64,000 nt of DNA from Microbacterium sp. B35-30 (GTDB lineage: Bacteria; Actinomycetota; Actinomycetes; Actinomycetales; Microbacteriaceae). The translations under genes were made by a program, and so were the position numbers. The stretch is from the NCBI RefSeq assembly GCF_010634855.1, contig NZ_MWLQ01000019.1, positions 58,806-122,805 on the forward strand. Direction: 5' to 3'. Shown piece by piece: positions 60,896 through 64,000 of this stretch (position 1 is its first letter; the number at the start of each line of letters is the position of its first letter). The notes under the pieces are model-generated. The model was not told the DNA's origin, searched no databases, and was given only the letters and a program-made list of their open reading frames with translations.

Positions 60896-62215
60896 CTACC
60901 TCTGCCGCTGGGTGCAGGTGATGTCTTTCGCGGTCTGACCCGCGATGTCGGACGGCAACTCGACCCGCGCCTCTGCCACCGGAGTCTCCGCCGTGACAGG
61001 CGTCTCAGCGGTCGGCGGCGCCTCCGCCGCAGGCTCGGTCGCCGCCGGCGTGGGTGCCGTCTCCGGCTTGACGGCCTCACCCGTCACCTCGACGCCATAG
61101 CCCTGGCTGGCGTCGCCGGTCAGGGTCAGCGGCTGGTTGGCCTTCAGCGCGTCGAACAGCACGGTCGCGGCATCCTTCACCGGCATCACGCGGCTGCTGG
61201 TGGCACCCCCGACGTAGCGCGTCGGGTACTGGACGAACACGATGTCCTCGTACGGCACGTCCTTGACGGCCATGGCGATCTGCACCATGAGCGTGGGATT
61301 GGTGAGTCCCGAGCTCAGCACGAGCTGCTTCTGCTGCACCTGATTGATCGCAGTGGTCGCGAGATTGAGCAGCGTCCCAGGGTTCGCGAGAACCGAGTCG
61401 GACTGGAGCTTTCGCACCATCGACGACATGAACTGCTGCTGGTTCGAGATGCGGCCGAGGTCGGAGCCGTCGCCGATGCCGTGGCGGATGCGCAGGAACT
61501 GCAGCGCCTGCTCGCCCTCGAGCGTGTGCGTGCCGGCGGTCAGGCTCAGTCCGGTATGCGGGTCGCTGATGTCGTCTGCGACGCAGACGTCGACGCCGCC
61601 GATGGCGTCGGACATGTTGATCACGCCCGCCCAGCGGATCGCCGCGGCGAAGTCGATCTCATCCTCGATGATCGACTCGACCGTGAGCACCGTGCAGGCG
61701 AGTCCGCCGTACTGGTACGAGGCGTTGATCTGCTGCGATGACATCGCCGAGTGGTTGCCGCTGCCGTCCGCCTTCGGGCACGACGGGATCGGCACGAGCA
61801 TGTCACGCGGGATCGACACGACCGTGACGCGGCGCGGCTCGTCGGAGATGTGCACGAGCATCGTCACGTCGTTGCGCTCACCGTCGGTGTCGCCCGCACG
61901 GCAGGCCGAGGAGAGTTGGGCGTTCTCGCCCTCGCAGGAGTCCGTGCCCACCATAAGGATGTTCACGCCGCCCTCAATCGCTCCGAGCGACGGCGGCAGC
62001 GGCTTCTCATCATCGAGCACGACCGCGTTGGCGGTCACCGTCTGCGTGGCGTCCCATACGCTGTACGCGGCCACGCTGGCCGCGCTCACCCCGAACACGC
62101 CGAGCACGACGCCCAGCATGGCGAAGAGGGTGACGAACGGATGCCGCGACTTCAGCGCACCGTGGCGCGCGAGGGGTGCCCGGCCCTCTCCCGAGGGCCG
62201 CTTCGACCCCGCCAT
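60896..62215 (-). CDS. LCP-family cell-wall polymer ligase (second copy)
   Basis: A 439-residue LytR-CpsA-Psr protein: N-terminal membrane helix (about 28-50), LCP domain with VNILMVGTDSCE, NDVTMLVHIS, RVTVVSIPRDMLVPIP and GEQALQFLRIRHGIGDGSDLGRISNQQQFMSSM. The C-terminal tail is Pro/Thr/Ala-rich. LCP enzymes attach glycopolymers to peptidoglycan. Its ATG overlaps the upstream LCP stop (TGATG). Confidence 0.93.
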   Translation of the reverse strand: MAGSKRPSGEGRAPLARHGALKSRHPFVTLFAMLGVVLGVFGVSAASVAAYSVWDATQTVTANAVVLDDEKPLPPSLGAIEGGVNILMVGTDSCEGENAQLSSACRAGDTDGERNDVTMLVHISDEPRRVTVVSIPRDMLVPIPSCPKADGSGNHSAMSSQQINASYQYGGLACTVLTVESIIEDEIDFAAAIRWAGVINMSDAIGGVDVCVADDISDPHTGLSLTAGTHTLEGEQALQFLRIRHGIGDGSDLGRISNQQQFMSSMVRKLQSDSVLANPGTLLNLATTAINQVQQKQLVLSSGLTNPTLMVQIAMAVKDVPYEDIVFVQYPTRYVGGATSSRVMPVKDAATVLFDALKANQPLTLTGDASQGYGVEVTGEAVKPETAPTPAATEPAAEAPPTAETPVTAETPVAEARVELPSDIAGQTAKDITCTQRQR

Positions 62216-63492
62216 CAGCCGTTGGCCCTGACGTTGCCGGCGGAGCAGGTCTGGTCCGCTGCCGACTGACCGGGGATGTCGTCCAGTGCGACGGGCGCCT
62301 CGGTCGGCGCCGGCGTGGCGCTGGTGCCGGGCGTCGGCGCCGTCTCGACGGGCGCCTCGGTCGGCTGCGGGTCTACGGTGACCACCCCGCCGGTGTTGTT
62401 CTGGTCGTTGGTCAGCTCGATCGGCTGGTTGGCTGCCAGTGCGGCCCAGAGCTTCTCGGCGAGTCGATCGTCGGGGACGACGCGGTTCGCATCGGCGGGA
62501 TCGGTGATCACCGGGAACTGGACGAAGTTGATGTCTTGGAACGGCACGTCCTTGATCGCGAGTGCGATCTGCGCGAGCGTCATCGGGTTGGTGAGCGACT
62601 CGCTCGGCGTGATGTTGTCGACAGCGGTCGTGGCGAGCCTGTAGAGCGTCCCCGGATCCGACAGCACGTCGCTGCTCACGAGCTTGCGGGCGAGGCTCGA
62701 CATGTACTGCTGCTGGTTCGAGATGCGCGCGAGGTCGCTCCCGTTCTCGAGGCCGTGCCGGGTGCGGAGGAACTGCAGCGCCTCGACGCCCTGGATCGTC
62801 CTGGGGCCGGGGCCCCAGTTGATGGCGGTGTACTTGTCTTTGATGCCGCCGTTGCCGATGCAGACGTCGACGCCGCCGATCGCATCGGTGATGTTGATGA
62901 CGTTGCCGAAGCTCACCTTGGCGGCGAAGGGGATGTTCTGACCGCTGAGATCGCTGACGGTCTTGGCCACGCACGACAGGCCGCCGTAGCCCCACGCCTC
63001 GTTGATCTGCGTCTTCGACGTCGGCGAGGTCGTCGAGCCGTCCTCACGGGTGCACGACGGGATGGGGATCATCAGATCGCGCGGGAACGACACGACCGTC
63101 ACGCGGCGCGGGTTGTCGGAGATGTGAACGAGCATGTTCACGTCGTTGAGCTGCCCGCCGGCGTCGGCACCCGTGCAGCGCGCGCCGAAGAGGTACGCGT
63201 ACTCCTCTTCGCACTCATCCGTGCCGACGAGCAGGATGTCGACGCCGCCCTCGATCGCGCCGATATCGGGCGGAACCGGCCCCTGGCCCTCGAGCTCCAC
63301 GGCGCCGTCGGCGAAGCTTGCGACCACGTCGGTGGCGGCATAGGCCGCGACACCGGCACCCGACACGAGCACCACCGCGGCGACGATGCCGACCAGCTTC
63401 ATGATGAAGCCGACCGGGCTCGGAGACGACAGCTCACCGTGGCGGGCCACCGTGCGGCGGCCCCGCCTCGTGGGCTTGTGCGTCGAGCTCAC
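62215..63492 (-). CDS. LCP-family cell-wall polymer ligase (first copy)
   Basis: A 425-residue LCP protein: membrane helix (about 32-55), VDILLVGTDECE, NDVNMLVHIS, RVTVVSFPRDLMIPIP and GVEALQFLRTRHGLENGSDLARISNQQQYMSSL, then a Thr/Pro/Ala tail. GTG 63492 has AGGG seven bases upstream; TTG 63507 is also in frame. It is coupled to the second LCP gene; the two are clear paralogues. Confidence 0.93.
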   Translation of the reverse strand: MSSTHKPTRRGRRTVARHGELSSPSPVGFIMKLVGIVAAVVLVSGAGVAAYAATDVVASFADGAVELEGQGPVPPDIGAIEGGVDILLVGTDECEEEYAYLFGARCTGADAGGQLNDVNMLVHISDNPRRVTVVSFPRDLMIPIPSCTREDGSTTSPTSKTQINEAWGYGGLSCVAKTVSDLSGQNIPFAAKVSFGNVINITDAIGGVDVCIGNGGIKDKYTAINWGPGPRTIQGVEALQFLRTRHGLENGSDLARISNQQQYMSSLARKLVSSDVLSDPGTLYRLATTAVDNITPSESLTNPMTLAQIALAIKDVPFQDINFVQFPVITDPADANRVVPDDRLAEKLWAALAANQPIELTNDQNNTGGVVTVDPQPTEAPVETAPTPGTSATPAPTEAPVALDDIPGQSAADQTCSAGNVRANG

Positions 63493-63549
63493 TTGGTTCC
63501 CTCTCAAGGATGCTGCGGTCTCACGGTCGCCCCCGGCACATCACTCTGC

Positions 63550-63633
63550 GGAGGGTGTGGGATTCGAACCCACGGGACATTGCTGCCCACTGGTTTTCAA
63601 GACCAGGTCCATCGGCCGCTCGGACAACCCTCC
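63550..63633 (-). tRNA. tRNA-Ser, anticodon UGA
   Basis: The 84-base minus-strand sequence begins GGAGGGT and ends ACCCTCC. The T arm is GGGTTCGAATCCC, and the anticodon arm is CTGGT-CTTGAAA-ACCAG, giving anticodon UGA. The long variable arm fits serine tRNA. Confidence 0.95.
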
Positions 63634-63761
63634 CGGCGCATGCCACCCCGAAGGGAGGCATCCGTCGACAGGCGTCGAGTCTAGCCGACAGCACTGTCGG
63701 CCCCATTCTTCCAACGGCGCCTGGCAATCCTCTGAGGAACGCGCCTTCCCCAGCTGGTCCG

Positions 63762-63799
63762 GGTCGTTGAGCGAGCGAAGCGAGACGAAGCGCCTCGAG
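63762..63799 (+). repeat. REP-like repeat, copy 1
   Basis: GGTCGTTGAGCGAGCGAAGC, continuing GAGACGAAGCGCCTCGAG, is repeated at 63809 and inverted at 63871. The elements are GC-rich with internal GAGCGAGCGAAGCGAG periodicity. Confidence 0.75.
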
Positions 63800-63808
63800 A
63801 ACGATCCC

Positions 63809-63846
63809 GGTCGTTGAGCGAGCGAAGCGAGACGAAACGCCTCGAG
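63809..63846 (+). repeat. REP-like repeat, copy 2
   Basis: Direct repeat of copy 1 with one difference (GAAACGC instead of GAAGCGC). Confidence 0.75.
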
Positions 63847-63870
63847 CCGACGACTTGCGCCGGGTTCGGC

Positions 63871-63909
63871 GCGTTTCGTCTCGCTCGTTCCTCGCTCGCT
63901 CAACGACCG
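63871..63909 (-). repeat. REP-like repeat, copy 3, inverted
   Basis: GCGTTTCGTCTCGCTCG with CTCGCTCGCTCAACGACCG is the inverse of copies 1-2, with a few changes in the middle. Together the three form a BIME-like block able to fold into long hairpins. Confidence 0.75.
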
Positions 63910-64000
63910 GGGCGCGGTGCCCACGGGTGGGTCTTCCGCCTCCAGGGCGGCACGCAGCTCGTCCGGTGTCAGGGGGAGGGGGTCGAGTGCGAAGCCGGCG
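63910..64000 (-). CDS. Possible 3' end of a minus-strand gene, cut by the window edge
   Basis: On the minus strand this reads AGFALDPLPLTPDELRAALE then AEDPPVG, which looks like coding sequence entering from outside the window. The frame then runs into the REP block without an early stop, so the true end is unclear. Product not identified. Confidence 0.3.

Noticed and set aside
60896..62995. Extension of the second LCP protein to 699 residues
   Set aside because: The extra N-terminal part reads through the first LCP gene in another frame with low-complexity sequence; the TGATG-coupled ATG gives a normal LCP.
63541..63924. 127-codon minus-strand ORF
   Set aside because: It crosses tRNA-Ser(UGA) and all three REP-like repeats, so its lower part is not coding.
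1..64000. CRISPR array or insertion sequence
   Set aside because: No regularly spaced repeat-spacer unit, cas gene, or transposase was seen anywhere in the window.

Overview
This window comes from a G+C-rich actinobacterium, most likely Microbacteriaceae (Microbacterium-like). The evidence is frequent GTG/TTG starts, many ATGA/GTGA/TGATG stop-start overlaps, an actinobacterial conjugation module (SCO6880-type protein, two further ATPases, M23 peptidase, MobF relaxase), LCP cell-envelope genes, and a palindromic repeat that I recall from Microbacterium genomes. This placement is inference; no search was run.

Layout. Positions 1-6375 (minus) hold a coupled glycoside-degradation operon: alpha-L-rhamnosidase GH78, beta-glucosidase GH1, serine hydrolase, and GH3 cut by the window edge. 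Positions 6564-13226 (minus) carry a cytosolic-type esterase, two secreted esterases, a decayed acyl-CoA ligase fragment, a thiolase and an SDR. Positions 13481-16587 (minus) form a coupled operon: XRE regulator, ImmA-type metallopeptidase, seven-helix MAB_1171c-like protein and membrane-anchored hydrolase. It is preceded by striking palindromic operators at 16632-16753.

Positions 16854-59709 are best read as an integrative and conjugative element (ICE). A winged-helix regulator diverges from a transfer operon (17382-28223) that encodes a VirB8/TcpC-like protein, M23 peptidase, pilin-like protein, VirB6-like channel protein, SCO6880 protein, VirB4-like ATPase, ParA-like ATPase, VirD4/TraG coupling protein, HNH protein and SSB, and ends in a strong terminator. 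The MobF relaxase-helicase lies at 29261-32434. Accessory genes follow: a HEPN-like protein, DUF805, HTH-DUF3887, a two-gene CHAT-protease/zincin module, two zinc-ribbon mini-proteins, a cluster resembling DnaA boxes, panD, an amine-catabolism cluster around a divergent TetR-type operator (45573-52513), and a zeta-like/degenerate-resolvase operon (52854-54693). The right end is a maintenance module: charged coiled-coil protein, redoxin, excisionase, regulator and tyrosine integrase. The integrase abuts tRNA-Ser(GCU) and its terminator. I found no second att copy, so the left end is unresolved; the element could begin near 16-17 kb or outside the window, in which case the 1-13 kb genes would be cargo.

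From 59.9 kb onward the sequence looks chromosomal: tRNA-Ser(GCU), DUF2278, two coupled LCP ligase genes, tRNA-Ser(UGA) and a block of REP-like repeats. Genes that look broken are at 10671-11141 (two in-frame TAG codons), 28485-28746 (frameshift) and 37485-37896 (frameshift).
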